Shown here one piece after another: positions 27,840 through 40,344 of a stretch of DNA of 64,000 bases. The position numbers were made by a program, and so were the translations under genes. The notes beneath the pieces were generated by a model. It made no database searches. It was given only the letters and a program-made list of their open reading frames with translations, and had not been told where the DNA came from. This stretch comes from Crambe crambe. Taxonomy: Eukaryota; Porifera; Demospongiae; Poecilosclerida; Crambeidae. The DNA is taken from assembly GCA_963924555.1 (NCBI GenBank), contig OZ004596.1:2666001-2730000 (forward strand), given 5' to 3'. The stretch's first letter is position 1. Every line of letters starts with the position of its first letter.

Positions 27840-28620
27840 AGTTCAGGGCACCAGACTACCATACATGTACGTTCTTCTTTTCTTGTGAACTGTTACTAGT
27901 AAACCACTGCAAACTGTTACTGCATCCATGTACACTTCTCTATTTAATGCTAGGGAGCTGTTCACCATTCTATTTGGAGATTGGACTAAGGACCCGAGTG
28001 CATAGCAGTGGCATAGAATCATGTATGTTCTTCTTTTCTTGTGAACTGTTACTAGTAAACCACTGCAAACTGTTAATGCATCCATGTACACTTCTCTATT
28101 TAATGCTAGGGAGCTGTTCACTGTTCTATTTGGATATTGGACTAAGGACCCGAGTGCATAACAGTGGCATAGAATCATGTACGTTTTTCTTTTGTGAATT
28201 GTTACTAGTAAACCACTGCAAACTGTTACTGCATCCATGTACACTTCTCTAGGGAGCTGTTCACAATTCTATTCAGAGATTGGACTAAGGACCTGAGTGC
28301 ATAACAGTGGCATAGAATCATGTACGTTCTTCTTTTCTTGTGAACTGTTACTAGTAAACCACTGCAAACTGTTACTGCATCCATGTACACTTCTCTAGGG
28401 AGCTGTTCACAATTCTATTCAGAGATTGGACTAAGGACCTGAGTGCATAACAGTGGCATAGAATCATGTACGTTCTTCTTTTCTTGTGAACTGTTACTAG
28501 TAAACCACTGCAAACTGTTACTGCATCCATGTACACTTCTCTATTTAATGCTAGGGAGCTCTATTTGGAGATCGGACTAAGGACCTGAGGGCATACGTAG
28601 CAGTGGAATGTATGTTCTTC
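27840..28620 (+). repeat. Left satellite array
   Basis: About five head-to-tail copies of a unit contain TTGTGAACTGTTACTAGTAA, CCACTGCAAACTGTTACTGC, CCATGTACACTTCTCT and GGACTAAGGACC. Units vary in length because some lack ATTTAATGC. Open frames on both strands come from the repeat. Confidence 0.9.
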
Positions 28621-31394
28621 TTTTCTTGTGAACTCATTTATGTACATCTCTGTGTTTATAGGTAGGAAGCTTTCACCATTCTATTCGGAGACTGGCCCTT
28701 AAGACATAGCATCACAATTCCTTGAATCAAGTAAGTTTTTTTCTTCTTGTCTTGTACATTTAATGTACCCACTATTCTGTGTTGCAGGAGAAGGAATATG
28801 AATCTGGACCTGTTTGGGAACGTTATTATCCTTATGTCCCTGTACTGATTTTAAATTTACACTTTAACAGTGCATACACATCTTCTATGTTGTATATAAT
28901 TTTTTTTTTAAACTTAATAATTATTAAGACTTCTCTGTGCTGATGACAACTCATTCAGGTATTGTGGCCTGCACATGATAGGTGTGCATGATAGGTGTGG
29001 TCACAAAGTACATCAATGTTCATCTTGATGTTTCCAATTAGCCATTATATAGTGTTATAGCTAGCAGTTCTACTTCAATCACATTGGGATTGCCCCCCCC
29101 CCCTGGTGGTACGTCATATAATCAGCTTAGATGGGGTTAATTTCCCCATCCATGAAGCATGTGATAGACCACAGCATAAAGGTCCTGGTGTCATGATTTG
29201 ACCCTCCTATCACCAAAACTATGCTATCTGTGAGCAAATATCTGATTTCAGCATTGTTGAGGAAAAAAAACACTACGTGTAGTACTTTTTGTGAAATCTG
29301 TCACAAACACAAAATCAAGAATGTTACCTGTTACTCGGACATCAACAAGTCTGTGGTCACCAAATCTTGTCACTGCCTTTCTACTCACCCGATCTACCCA
29401 TGACAACATTATTGTGTGTTAACTCCTTAAGGTTTCTGAAATACCCTACAGATGTGAGCCCCACCCCCTTTTTGGATAGCTTGAGTGTGCAGGTCTGAAA
29501 AATTGTTTGCATGCAGGCCAAGTTGATGTGAAATGCAATTATGAGGTGCAGGCATGTTCAGTAACCTGAGCACTGGACTTCCATGACACACCCTCTGTAT
29601 ATAGTTACCATTGGCCTAGGATCCAGGAGTGCTGTTCTAGCTAGAAAGCCAGTTCTACTGAATAATTGTCGCAATGATACTTACTAAACATTATAACATC
29701 ACAACATATAATGATTAAGGCACCTGCTAAGTAATTAGGCCACAAAGGAGGTCAAAATATGAATTGAGCCGGCTTGTAATTCATGTGCATAATGTTGCAA
29801 GATCCCAATGTTATCATGAAACGTAGGTAGATTATGCTGGATATCACAGATATGTGGTGTAATGAGTGAATGAGTGACTAATGAGTATCTACAGTCAGGA
29901 GAGGTGTAACAATGTAACCACATGTATCATGACATAACCAAAGTGGTGGCAGCCTCTGGTGACATAAGATTGGAGAAAGTACAGCTGTCCAATTCGGCTT
30001 TCATGCACTTAATTGGTCCCACTACACATAAATCCATGGTGTCAAGCACTCAATCAACTCCTACACGGTGTCCAGCTCTAGATGGTCTTGATCCTACACC
30101 ACATACCGTGGTATCCAGCACTCAATCAGCTCCAGGTGGTCTCCCTACACCACATACCTGTAATATCCAACATAATCTACCTACATTTCATAATAACATT
30201 GGGATCTTGCAACATTATGCACATGAATTACGATCCGGCTCAATTCATATTTTGACCTCCTTTTGTGGCCTAATTACTTAGCAGGTGCTTTAATCGTTAT
30301 ATGTTGTGATGTTATAATGTTTAGTAAGTATCATTGCGACATAATTAGTCAGTAGAACTGGCTTGCTAGCTAGAACAGCACTCCTGGATCCTAGGCCAAT
30401 GGTAACTATATACAGAGGGTGTGTCATGGAAGTCCAGTGCTCAGGTTACTGAGCATGCCTGCACCTCATAATTGCAATATTAGTTCACATCAATTTGGCC
30501 TGCATGCAAACAATTTTTCAGACCTGCACACTCAAGCTATCCAAAAAGGGGGTGGGGCTCACATCTGTAGGGTATTTCAGAAACCTTAAGGAGTTAACAC
30601 ACAATAATGTTGTCATGGGTAGATCGGGTGAGTAGAAAGGCAGTGACAAGATTTGGTGACCACAGACTTGTTGATGTCCGAGTAACAGGTAATATTCTTG
30701 ATTTTGTGTCTGTGACAGATTTCACAAAAAGATCACATAACATTATGTAGTACACTGTAGTGATTTTTTTCTCAACAATGCTGAAATCAGATATTTGCTC
30801 ACAGATAGCGTAGTTTTGGAGATAGGAGGGTCAAATCATGACACCAGGACCTTTATGCTGTGGTCTATCACATGCTCCATGGATGGGGAAATTAAACCCA
30901 TCTAAGCCGATCATATGATGCACCACCACCTACTGATAACTATAACACTAATGGCTATTTGGAAACATCAAGATGAATGTCCACGTACTTTGTGACCACA
31001 TCTATCATGCACACCTATCATACAGGCAACAATACCTGAACGAGTTGTCATTTAGCACGGAGAAGTCTTAATATCAAGGTTTCAAAAATTATATACAATG
31101 TAGAAGATGTGTACGCACTGTTAGGGACAAACTAAAAGGTTCAGCGTCTAAAGTGGCTTGAATTGATATACAAAATAAGGATGGGACATAGTGTATGTTC
31201 CCCAGCAGGTCTTCTTTCCCTGCGACACAGAATGACGGGTACATTATGTAAATGTACAAGACAAGAAGAAAAAAACTTACTAGATTTCAAGGATCCGATT
31301 AAAAGGTGAGAAATTGTGCTGTCTTAGGAGCCAGTCTCCGAATAGAATGGCGAACAGCTTCCTACCTATAAACACAGAGATGCAAATGAATGCA

Positions 31395-34140
31395 GTATAA
31401 ATATGCAGTGATTTACTAGTAACAGTTCACAAGAAAAGAAGAACGTACATGATTCTATTCCACTGTTATGCACTCAGGTCCTTAGACCAATCTCCAAATA
31501 GAATGGTGAACAGCTCCTAGCATTAAATAGAGAAGTGTACATGGATGCATTAACAGTTTGCAGTGGTTTATTGTTAACAATTCACAAGAAAAGAAGAACG
31601 TACATGATTCTATGGCACTGCTATGCACTCTGGTCCTTAGTCCAATCTCCAATATAATGGTGAACAGTTCCCTAGCATTAAATAGAGATGGATGCATTCA
31701 CAGTTTGTAGTGGTTTATTAGTAATAATTCACAAGAAAAGAAGAACGTACATGATTCTATTCCACTGTTATGCACTCGAGTCCTTAGTCCAATCTCCAAA
31801 TAGAACAGCGTACAGCTCTCTAGCATTAAATAGAGAAGTGTACATGAGATGCAGTAACAGTTTGCAGTGGTTTATTAGTAACAATTCACAAGAAAAGAAG
31901 AATGTACATGATTCTATTCCACAGCTATGTCCTTGGGTCCTTAGTCCAATCTCCAAATAGAATGGTGAACAGCTCCCTAGCATTAAATAGAGAAGTGTAC
32001 ATGGATTAACAGTTGCAGTGGTTTATTAGTAACAATTCAGAAGAAATGAAGAACGTACATGATTCTATGGCACTGTTATGCACTCGGGTCCTTAGTCCAA
32101 TCTCCAGTGTACATGGATGCATTAACAGTTTGCAGTGGTTTATAAGTAACAATTCACAAGAAAAGAACGTACATGATTCTATTCCACTCTTATGCCCTCG
32201 GGTCCTTAGTCCAATCTCCAAATAGAATGGTGAACAGCTCCCTAGCAATAAATAGAGAAGTGCACATGGATGCATTAACAGTTTGCAGTGGTTTATTAGT
32301 GAACGTACATCTATTATGCACTCGGATCCTTGTCCAATCTCCGAATAGAATGGTGAACAGCTCCCTAGCAATAAATAGAGAAGTGTACATGGATGCATTA
32401 ACAGTTTGCAGTGGTTTATTAGTAACAATTCACAGGAAAAGAAGAACGTACATCTATTATGCACTCGAGTCCTTAGTCCAATCTCCAAATAGAATGGCAA
32501 ACAGCTCCCTAGCATTAAATAGAAAAGTGTACATGGATGCAGTAACAGTTTGCAGTGGTTCATTAGTAACCATTCACAAGAAAAAAAGAACGTACATGAT
32601 TCTATTCCACAGCTATGCCCTTGGGTCCTTAGTCCAATCTCCAAATAGAACAGTGAATAGCTCCCTAGCATTAAATAGAAAAGTGTACATGGATGCATTA
32701 ACAGTTTGCAGTGGTTTATTAGTAACAATTCACAAGAAAAGAAGAACGTACATGATTCTATTCCACAGCTATACCCTCGGATCCTTAGTCCAATCTCTGA
32801 ATAGAATGGTGAACAGCTCCCTAGCATTAAGTAGAAAAGTGTACATGGATGCATTAACAGTTTGCAGTGGTTCATTAGTAACTATTCACAAGAAAAAAAG
32901 AACGTACATGATTCTATTCCACAGCTATGCCCTTGGGTCCTTAGTCCAATCTCCAAATAGAACAGTGAATAGCTCCCTAGCATTAAATAGAAAAGTGTAC
33001 ATGGATGCATTAACAGTTTGCAGTGGTTTATTAGTAACAATTCACAAGAAAAGAAGAACGTACATGATTCTATTCCACAGCTATACCCTCGGATCCTTAG
33101 TCCAATCTCTGAATAGAATGGTGAACAGCTCCCTAGCATTAAGTAGAAAAGTGTACATGGATGCATTAACAGTTTGCAGTGGTTCATTAGTAACCATTCA
33201 CAAGAAAAAAAGAACGTACATGATTCTATTCCACAGCTATGCCCTTGGGTCCTTAGTCCAATCTCCAAATAGAACAGTGAATAGCTCCCTAGCATTAAAT
33301 AGAAAAGTGTACATGGATGCATTAACAGTTTGCAGTGGTTTATTAGTAACAATTCACAAGAAAAGAAGAACGTACATGATTCTATTCCACAGCTATACCC
33401 TCGGATCCTTAGTCCAATCTCTGAATAGAACGGTGAACAGCTCCCTAGCATTAAGTAGAAAAGTGTACATGGATGCATTAACAGTTTGCAGTGGTTTATT
33501 AGTAACAATTCACAAGAAAAGAAGAACGTACATGATTCCACAGCTATGCCCTCGGATCCTTAGTCCAATCTCCAAATAGAACGGTGAATAGCTCCCTAGC
33601 ATTAAATAGAAAAGTGTACATGGATGCATTAACAGTTTGCAGTGGTTTATTAGTAACAATTCACAAGAAAAGAAGAACGTACATGATTCCACAGCTATGC
33701 CCTCGGATCCTTAGTCCAATCTCCGAATAGAATGGTGAACAGTTCCCTAGCATTAAATAGAAAAGTGTACATGGATGCATTAACAGTTTGCAGTGGTTTA
33801 TTAGTAACAATTCACAAGAAAAGAAGAATGTACATGATTCTATTCCACAGCTATGCCCTCGGGTCCTTAGTCCAATCTCCAAATAGAACACCGAACAGCT
33901 CCCTAGCATTATATAGAGAAGTGTACGTGAGATGCAGTAACAGTTTGCAGTGGTTTATTAGTAATAATTCACCAAAAAAAAAAGAAAGAACGTACATGAT
34001 TCTATTCCACAGCTATGCCCTCTGGTCCTTAGTCCAATCTCCAAATAGAACGGCGAACAGCTCTCTAGCATTAAATAGAGAAGTGTACATGGATGCAGTA
34101 ACAGTTTGCAGTGGTTTACTAGTAACAGTTTACAGGGGGA
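31395..34140 (-). repeat. Right satellite array with higher-order units
   Basis: About seventeen copies of the same satellite lie in the opposite orientation. Where regular, the unit is 156 bp (GTGTACATGGATGC at 32,683, 32,839 and 32,995). From about 32,570 to 33,480 two unit types alternate: one with CTTGGGTCC and AACAGTGAATAG, one with CTCGGATCC and CTGAATAGAA. This gives a 312-bp higher-order repeat present about three times with almost no differences. The first copies, to about 32,460, are shorter and more divergent. Confidence 0.9.
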
Positions 34141-34379
34141 AAAAAAGAACATAAATTTATGCTTTTTTCTAAAAATTAAGCATTTATGACGTTATGCTGC
34201 ATCAGCTGATGATCTACTGATGATATTCCTACTTACCTATCCTATTCTTGATTTGTTCTGTAGTTGTTTCTTGATGGTATGATCATGCATAGCACCATTC
34301 TCGTGCTGGATCTCCAACTACAATCTGATAATTCTGTAGTAGCTATAGCGCTAGCTAGTACGTAGCTAGAGGGTTAAAT

Positions 34380-34800
34380 GAATTATGGTGACGTCATTTG
34401 GGTCCTAACGAATGGGTCCTTCCACAGTTTTCATACCGTGTAATACCTGGTTTTCATACCGTGTAATACCTGAGCACTCGGCTAATCTTTCTACACCATT
34501 TTGAAGTGCACGTCGGTCCGGTAGGGCATAGATTGTATAGACTACGTAACCGGGATTGGAAACGCAATATAAACTGCCCGGCCACTCCTTATTGCGCATG
34601 CCTGCATTACTTAATACAATAAGAAAAAAGACAATAATTATCAAATTTGGGTTATTGATCCTGGTGATTTCTTTCAGGTTCTTCTTCACCTCTGCACCTT
34701 CTTGTTCTCTGCCCGAACTATGAGTGAAAAACCAGCACATGCGCAAACAGTGGATACCAGGCCCTTATTTTAATAAGGCCTGGGGACGAGGCTACTGATG
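34380..34800. repeat. Remnant with a single P-like end
   Basis: At 34,527 CATAGATTGTATAGACTACG continues to GGGATTGGAAAC, the terminal-repeat type of the P-like elements at 21,106 and 22,207. No partner end or target duplication was found. A direct repeat of TTTTCATACCGTGTAATACC lies at 34,426 and 34,450. Near 34,755-34,790, CCAGGCCCTTATTTTAATAA and GGCCTGGGGACGAGGC resemble the short hairpin at 3,010-3,065. Confidence 0.6.
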
Positions 34801-35105
34801 ATCTTCCTGACACTCCTTGCTGCATTGCAGTACAGATGCTCATCCTATAGAGCCAGTACTTGGCTGTAGTGTAGTCAGCTCACTTTACCATGCCATGCAC
34901 ATGGCATTTACATTGCTGTTGTTGTAAAGTAAATGATAGACAAAACTTAAATAGCTAAATAAATTCTTCCAGAGACTGTGTATGTGCCTACAAAAGAAAA
35001 AAAAGATAGGTTTATGTAGAGTTCAAGTGACGATCAATACTGCCACCCTCAATTCTTTACTTACACAAACTTACTTTCAACTTCAAGCATAAAAAAAAGA
35101 TAGAA
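34801..35105. other. Non-coding stretch related to 57,830-57,940
   Basis: The parts TGATGATCTTCCTGACACTC, TTACACAAACTTACTTTCAA and the approach to the hairpin repeat at 35,106 resemble the sequence leading to the hairpin at 57,942. The two hairpins may therefore sit inside copies of a larger repeat. No gene is seen. Confidence 0.4.
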
Positions 35106-35336
35106 ACAAGTGAGCGCAAAAAATTTCTTCTAAATAAAAAGTTAAGTAGGGATAGCCTCTGTATAATGTACTGCAGCCTCGTATGAAAACAATCCCTACT
35201 TTTACAACGGCCCATAGCTAGCTTTAGGCACTGAATGTAAATGTAGGGATTGTTTTCATATGAGGCTGCAGTACATTATACAGAGGCTATCCCTACTTAA
35301 CTTTTTATTTAGAAGAAATGTTTTGCGCTCACTTGT
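35106..35336. mobile_element. Foldback MITE, copy 1
   Basis: Nearly perfect inverted arms start ACAAGTGAGCGCAAAA and end TTTTGCGCTCACTTGT, around a loop of about 40-50 bases. Internal motifs are AAGTAGGGATAGCC, GTACTGCAGCCTCGTATG and CAATCCCTAC. The same family occurs at 57,942-58,201. A transcript would fold into a long hairpin. Confidence 0.9.
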
Positions 35337-35339
35337 GTA

Positions 35340-36700
35340 TATGTGTATGTGTCGGGTGTGGATTTAGGCAGCTGTAGAAGATGCAGTAATTTATATGAAG
35401 AATCACTTACAAGCCAATTTGGTGAGTTTTAATTTTTTTTGTACCCAAGTACCCAAGTGTTACTTGACCAAACCCCCTAAATCATGCTAGCTCTTTGCAC
35501 TTTTGCTTAATTCCCAGGTTATTCAGTTCTTGTTTTATCTCCTTGTCTACTAATTCTGATCCTGACAGATACATTAGTAGAGAGGTAAGTTAAAAGTGTG
35601 GAGAAGGTCAAGCATACAGTCATTATCCCCAGGGGTCTTTTGCTGTTTCAAATTTTCAAAGCTTCCCCCCATAAAATCCTGCCCTGAGTCAGCCTCTGGG
35701 CTCAGGAATGACAGTGGTGTGTGTGCATGTGTTAGTATAGTCATTGAGTACTTAGAAAAATTATTGGAGCTAGGTACACGTGTAACTACTTCCTGCTAAA
35801 ATAAGTCCTTATGTGTATTGCATAGTTGCATTCATGTATGTACAAGCTCTATGCATGCATGCTTGTCATATGTATTTCCTTGAATAAAATGCCTTGATTC
35901 AATGCTTAGCGAGTGAACAGAGGTGATCATGCTTGCACAATACTGTTCACTTGTTGCAGGAGTTTTTAAAACAACTCTGGCTGCACTTGTAGTGCTAGAC
36001 ACTGATTTCATTGTCTAAACATAGCATCATCAACCACAGTGTTATAATTTTTACTTTTTACAATAGTTTGATGAGAGCTTAAGACTTCTTCATAAGCAGA
36101 CTGTAGACTTTTGTAAGTGCCATAGAATGGCTAATATTTGTCAGCATGAATGAATAGTTTATTTTTATTTCGTCATGACTCCTAAATCAAAGATATTTTT
36201 ATACCCATGCTATCTGTTGTGTATCCAACATTTTAATTTGTGTGTGCAATGGCAATTCATTATGTTTCTTATGTAAGTACTGTCAAGAAAGAGTGTCAGT
36301 GAAGAGTTATCACCATTAGCCTTGTTCCTGGTATTATTTGTCAGAAAACAGTTAATACAATTCTAAAGCTCTTAATCACTCCTAACTCAATCAGAAAAAA
36401 TAGTGTGAATTACCAACAAAGAGAATAGTTGTTGGTTGATATCATGCATACAGTTATTAATAAATGGAACAAATATTCATTACTTCCTCCGTGGTAAGTT
36501 CTGCAAATACCATGATGTAACTAGCTATAAAACTTGATACCAAAAGGTATGAGAAGCACCAATGAAGTCCAGGCTGAGTATTGTGATATCTTTAAGTCAT
36601 TGCACATGCATCAATCAGTGAATATTCTATGTTTAAAGGTGACAAAATCTGAAATCGTTATTAATTTTCTACATTATTACTTAAACAATTTTTTCATGCT
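35340..36700. other. Mostly non-coding; possible small exons
   Basis: An AG-to-GT bounded piece at about 35,370-35,419 reads AVEDAVIYMKNHLQANL, and another near 36,067-36,113 reads FDESLRLLHKQTVDF. They could belong to the ubiquitin-protease-like gene downstream, but no joining was established. Nothing else is recognised. Confidence 0.25.
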
Positions 36701-36704
36701 CAAG

Positions 36705-37350
36705 AGTAGCCTAGTTGGTTCTGCACAACAGGATGCTGCTGAAGGTTTGCAGTGCTTAATAAACAAATTGACAGAATGTATTAACGTAAGTAGTTTAACA
36801 CATCTAGATTAATAATGAAACTATGGACCTCTCAAATTTCGTTTTTATGCAGGAAGATGCACTCCTTATCTTCTCATACTTAAGTCAGTCATATTGCACT
36901 TTTTGCCATAATGGAGGAACCAACTCATAACTACTGTGACATACATTAGATGTTTCACCTATTCCAAGTCATTTCTTGCCCTAGCTACATATGATTTCTT
37001 ATCAGTTCAGTGATGTTGCAGTGGAAGAACATAATATTTTGTATTGCTCTCTTGGTAAATCTCGTGAAGATATTGCAGTAAAGGATCTGATTACCACAAA
37101 TTATGACCTTGAAAGAGTCACCAAAGGACCTAATGACAGGTATAATTATAACTACTATGGCTGTAATAATATTCTGGATACAGAAGGTGCACGAACTGTT
37201 TCAAGCCAGGAGGAATATATGTGACCTCAAAACTTAAAAATGCCCCTAAGTACATTTTCATTACTTGTGAAAGGACACTATGTTTGGCAGAAAGAGGTCG
37301 GGCCCTCCAACTGAAGCTGACAGAATATACAAAAATTAAGCACCTTTAGC
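36705..37350 (+). pseudogene. Ubiquitin-specific protease (USP) fragment
   Basis: 36,705-36,785 encodes SLVGSAQQDAAEGLQCLINK and ends at a GTAAGT donor; QQDAxE is the USP signature around the QQD box. 37,006-37,220 encodes VKDLITTNYDLERVTKGPND followed by RYNYNYYGC, then GCNNILDTEGARTVS. A frameshift leads to LKNAPKYIFITCERT, the usual place of LPxxLxxxLKRF. The order fits the USP35/38 type of peptidase C19, which removes ubiquitin from proteins. The Cys box and the catalytic His box were not found, and the frame is broken near 37,220. Confidence 0.5.
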
Positions 37351-37902
37351 TAAAATTTTGTTTATTATAATTTCAGTGCTATTTATCACTATAGCTAATC
37401 TGTATAGCTACATATACGAGCGAGCACAGCACTGATATTGAACTCATAGCTAAATGGTTTCTGCACAGGACATGACACCTATTATTTCTTTGTTTTGATA
37501 CGTACAAATGGCACCCCAATAAAGTGTTTCCCACTTGGGCTAATTTCTTTAGTATTCGGGACATGTCACTTAGGCTGAGCAGAGTTTATCATCACCTCCC
37601 TTTCACTGTAAACATCATGTTGGGTGGCTCATACTTATACTTAGCTGGTTATTTTATCATGTCATGTCCCTCACAATTCAGCTATAATACTACACGGAAC
37701 GACTGACTAGCTACGTTGCAAGAGACTAGCTACAGATAATAGCAAGAGACTACAGATAGTAGCTATTCGCGATGGAAACATTCGTCAATGAATCTTCGCG
37801 GTTCAGTGCTCAATGTGCGGGGGAACATTCCTTCCTAGAGCCTAGGGAACATTCCTCCCTAGAGCCTAGGGCTATATGTGCGCAACCTAGCGACAAAAGC
37901 TG

Positions 37903-38607
37903 TGACACCGGTGTCACAGTTTATTTTGTCGCTGGGAGATTCTGTCGCGGCGCAACAAATATCCTGTCGCGAGCGACATAATCTCCTAGGATATTATTGT
38001 CGCAGCTAGCTATAGCTACTCGATACATCTCTTATAGGATATTTTGTTGCTCAGCACTGCATTAATGACTATATCATAGCAAGAGCATAATTTATCATAT
38101 AGATAGATTTGCTGTATCTGATAATCACTCACCATAATTAAGTAAAATCTCCTAGTTGCTCTCCTATGTTCTTCACATGCATAGATGTGTAGCAATAGAG
38201 TGACAAAATATCCTAGAATATTTTGTTGCTTTCCAATATATAGCTATATGTTATATGTTCTTGTGACAAAATCTCAATCTCCTAGGATATTGATATTTTG
38301 TTGCTCACTATAGCTATAGCTACAACTATGGTGAATATAGCCAATGAAAAAATATCCTTAGGCTAGGAGATATTAAACACTAAGAATAAAAATAGTGATT
38401 TTTTATTGCTAGCTAGGAGACCAATAATTATTTGTTGGTGAGCGATTGTTTTGTATAATCAGATACAGCTATACCACCTACTTCACATGCAGCGACAATA
38501 TATCCTGGCGGCGACAAAATATTCTAGGAGATAAGGTCGCTCGCGACAGGATATATTGTCAGCGCGACAGAATCTCCCAGCGACAAATAAACTGTGACAC
38601 CGGTGTC
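37903..38607. mobile_element. CGACA-end repeat with TGACACCGGTGTCA termini
   Basis: The left terminus at 37,903 is the 14-bp palindrome TGACACCGGTGTCA followed by CAGTTTATTTTGTCGCTGGG. The right terminus is the same in reverse, ending with TGACACCGGTGTCA at 38,607. The 0.7-kb interior has the CCTAGGAGATT and GTTGGTGAGCGATTGT motifs of the copies in 1-9,012. There is no coding sequence. This copy shows the terminal repeat more fully than the others. Confidence 0.8.
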
Positions 38608-38800
38608 AAGTAAAAATGGGGACCCCCACAAAATGGGACCCCCATCCCCATTTTTAAGTAATTTTGGGGACCCCCATGCCCAAATTTATCATAAATATGG
38701 GGATCCCTCGAGAATTTTAGGGACCCCCGTATTTTTAAGGATCCCCATGGCCAAATTAATGGGGATCCCTCAATAATTTTGGGGACCCCCTGATATGGAC
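38608..38800. repeat. GGGGACCCCC-rich minisatellite
   Basis: Repeated GGGGACCCCCA and GGGGATCCCT blocks are separated by AT-rich spacers such as AATTTTGGGGACCCCC. It directly follows the TGACACCGGTGTCA end of the preceding element. Related blocks are at 39,810-39,990 and 44,165-44,220. Confidence 0.8.
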
Positions 38801-39800
38801 AAGATATCGATATTAATGATTTTTTATCTGTAGCTATAGCTACTTAGCACAATACCAATCCTTTTTTGTTCTTCCAGGTACATGGGCACACTGATTAGGA
38901 AGGCTATCATATACGTTGACAGTCCTCAGGAGAACTATCACCAGCTAGCTATAGTTATCCAGTGAGAGCCATACACATTCAGGCAGTCCCTTCTCTGAAT
39001 GTCAAATCCACTGCACTGCAAGTGAAGTGGGCTGTAATCCTTTCATATTTGGTGAGAAATTTAGTACCAGCTGCATCAGTAAGCCACTTGCCCTGTAATA
39101 AGGCAGTTTTGTCCTCATCAAATCCTTCTTCTAATATTGAACAGGCTTATAAACAAGATCATTCTTTCTACAATAAAATTATTCATGAGTTTACGTTGAC
39201 ATGTTCCAACCTGTGGAAAACTTTAATACAAATGAATTGCTTAGCCATGATAGTTATTATAGCTACATAGGTTGAAATATATAACCAGGCCAATAATATT
39301 TTTTACAGACTAGATCATTGGTTCGGTGCGGCTATCATTATGAATAGTTGCAGCATCTTCAACCTGCCATAAGCTTGGATTTGCCTTACCTCTACTCAAA
39401 TACAGTCATATAATCGCCTATAGACATAAATGCCCTGAACATGGCTATAAACTCTACCCTCATAGCTATAGGGCTATGGAAATGTTAGTTGTGCACCAAT
39501 TCATGGGTTGTTAATGCACCAGGGTCTCATGACTTTATTGAAGGGCTCCCTCCCTCCCTCCCTCCCCCCCCTCTCTCTCCATGGATGATCAATATAAGCC
39601 TAAGGGCTCATAGCTAGCTACATATATTATGAAACAAGGCTAGCCGCATGCAACTGTTGTTCAATATTATTGCTTTATTATAGTAGACTAGAGTTTACAA
39701 CTATTATGCCCCAGTTAGCTCACCAGTACAGATCAGCCTCTTTAGCATGAAAAACTTGCACTTTTTTTCTTAGTTTGTCACCCTTTTCAAAGCTGGCATA
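38801..39800. other. No gene recognised; pyrimidine tract
   Basis: An open stretch at 38,962-39,270 (HIQAVPSLNVKSTALQ) has no family resemblance that I recognise and no clear splice context. A CCCT/CCTC pyrimidine tract lies at about 39,547-39,580. The remainder shows nothing definite. Confidence 0.4.
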
Positions 39801-39809
39801 CGCATGCAC

Positions 39810-40000
39810 ATGGGGTCCCTAATTTTACAGGGGGACCCTGATTTTACGATAATTTTGGGGTCGGGGGTCCCCAAATTTATGGGGTCCCTAAATTTACGTG
39901 ACACCGGGTTAGAATCCTGGTGTGTCACAAGGTTTTCGGGACCTAAATCTACGGTAGATATAGGGACCCCCATCCCCATATCTACAGTAGATTGGTGACC
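39810..40000. repeat. GGGGACCCCC-type repeat with TGACACC core
   Basis: GGGGTCCC and GGGACCCCC motifs occur on both sides of an inverted pair at about 39,899-39,929 (GTGACACC ... GGTGTGTCAC). This links the same TGACACC motif seen at the ends of the CGACA-end element to the GGGGACCCCC repeat. Confidence 0.6.
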
Positions 40001-40344
40001 CCCAGCCTGTTTTGTCTAGCAGGTGTATTCGTGCATTGGTCAGGCAAATAGTCAAGCTCTCCCCCTACATAGACATCATAAATCCATTGGCCACAGGGTG
40101 GCTGCTCAAAGTGTGGTAGATAAGTCTGACTTATTGTTATTATTATTATTATAATCATATTATAATCTAATATTATCATTCCATAACAAATTAGATAAAA
40201 TAGATATGGACAAATGCACTGTGTGGCACTTCGGTGCTGAGGCAAAAAAATTAACTAATGTGGTCACTATGACAGAAATTGTCACCTGATTGGTCAGTTG
40301 GTGGTCAATATGAGACCATGAGGCACATATTGCTGCATCATAAC
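40001..40344. other. Non-coding stretch with a short ATT run
   Basis: A short ATT microsatellite is at about 40,133-40,152. No gene or inverted repeat was recognised before the P-like element begins. Confidence 0.4.

Larger units (their letters stand above)
27700..34150. repeat. Giant inverted repeat with satellite arms
   Basis: A tandem array in one orientation (about 27,840-28,620) is followed by a non-tandem arm (28,640-29,990), a short asymmetrical centre (about 29,990-30,150), the reversed arm (30,150-31,390) and the same satellite in the opposite orientation (31,395-34,140). For example 29,730-29,860 pairs with 30,160-30,300, and 28,640-28,790 with 31,230-31,400. The right array is several times longer than the left. 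No transposase or credible gene is inside. The design recalls foldback and Galileo-type elements with tandem repeats in their long ends; that is only an analogy. Confidence 0.85.

Noticed and set aside
27818..28252. Opposing open frames of 144 and 133 codons
   Set aside because: They are translations of the left satellite array.
32006..33579. Long open frames on both strands (468 codons plus, 289 and 219 codons minus)
   Set aside because: They exist because the satellite unit is 156 bp, a multiple of three. The protein is the same 52-residue repeat without a start context, splice sites or family resemblance.
27840..34140. CRISPR array
   Set aside because: The repeats are long contiguous satellites without unique spacers, the genome is eukaryotic and no cas-like gene is present.
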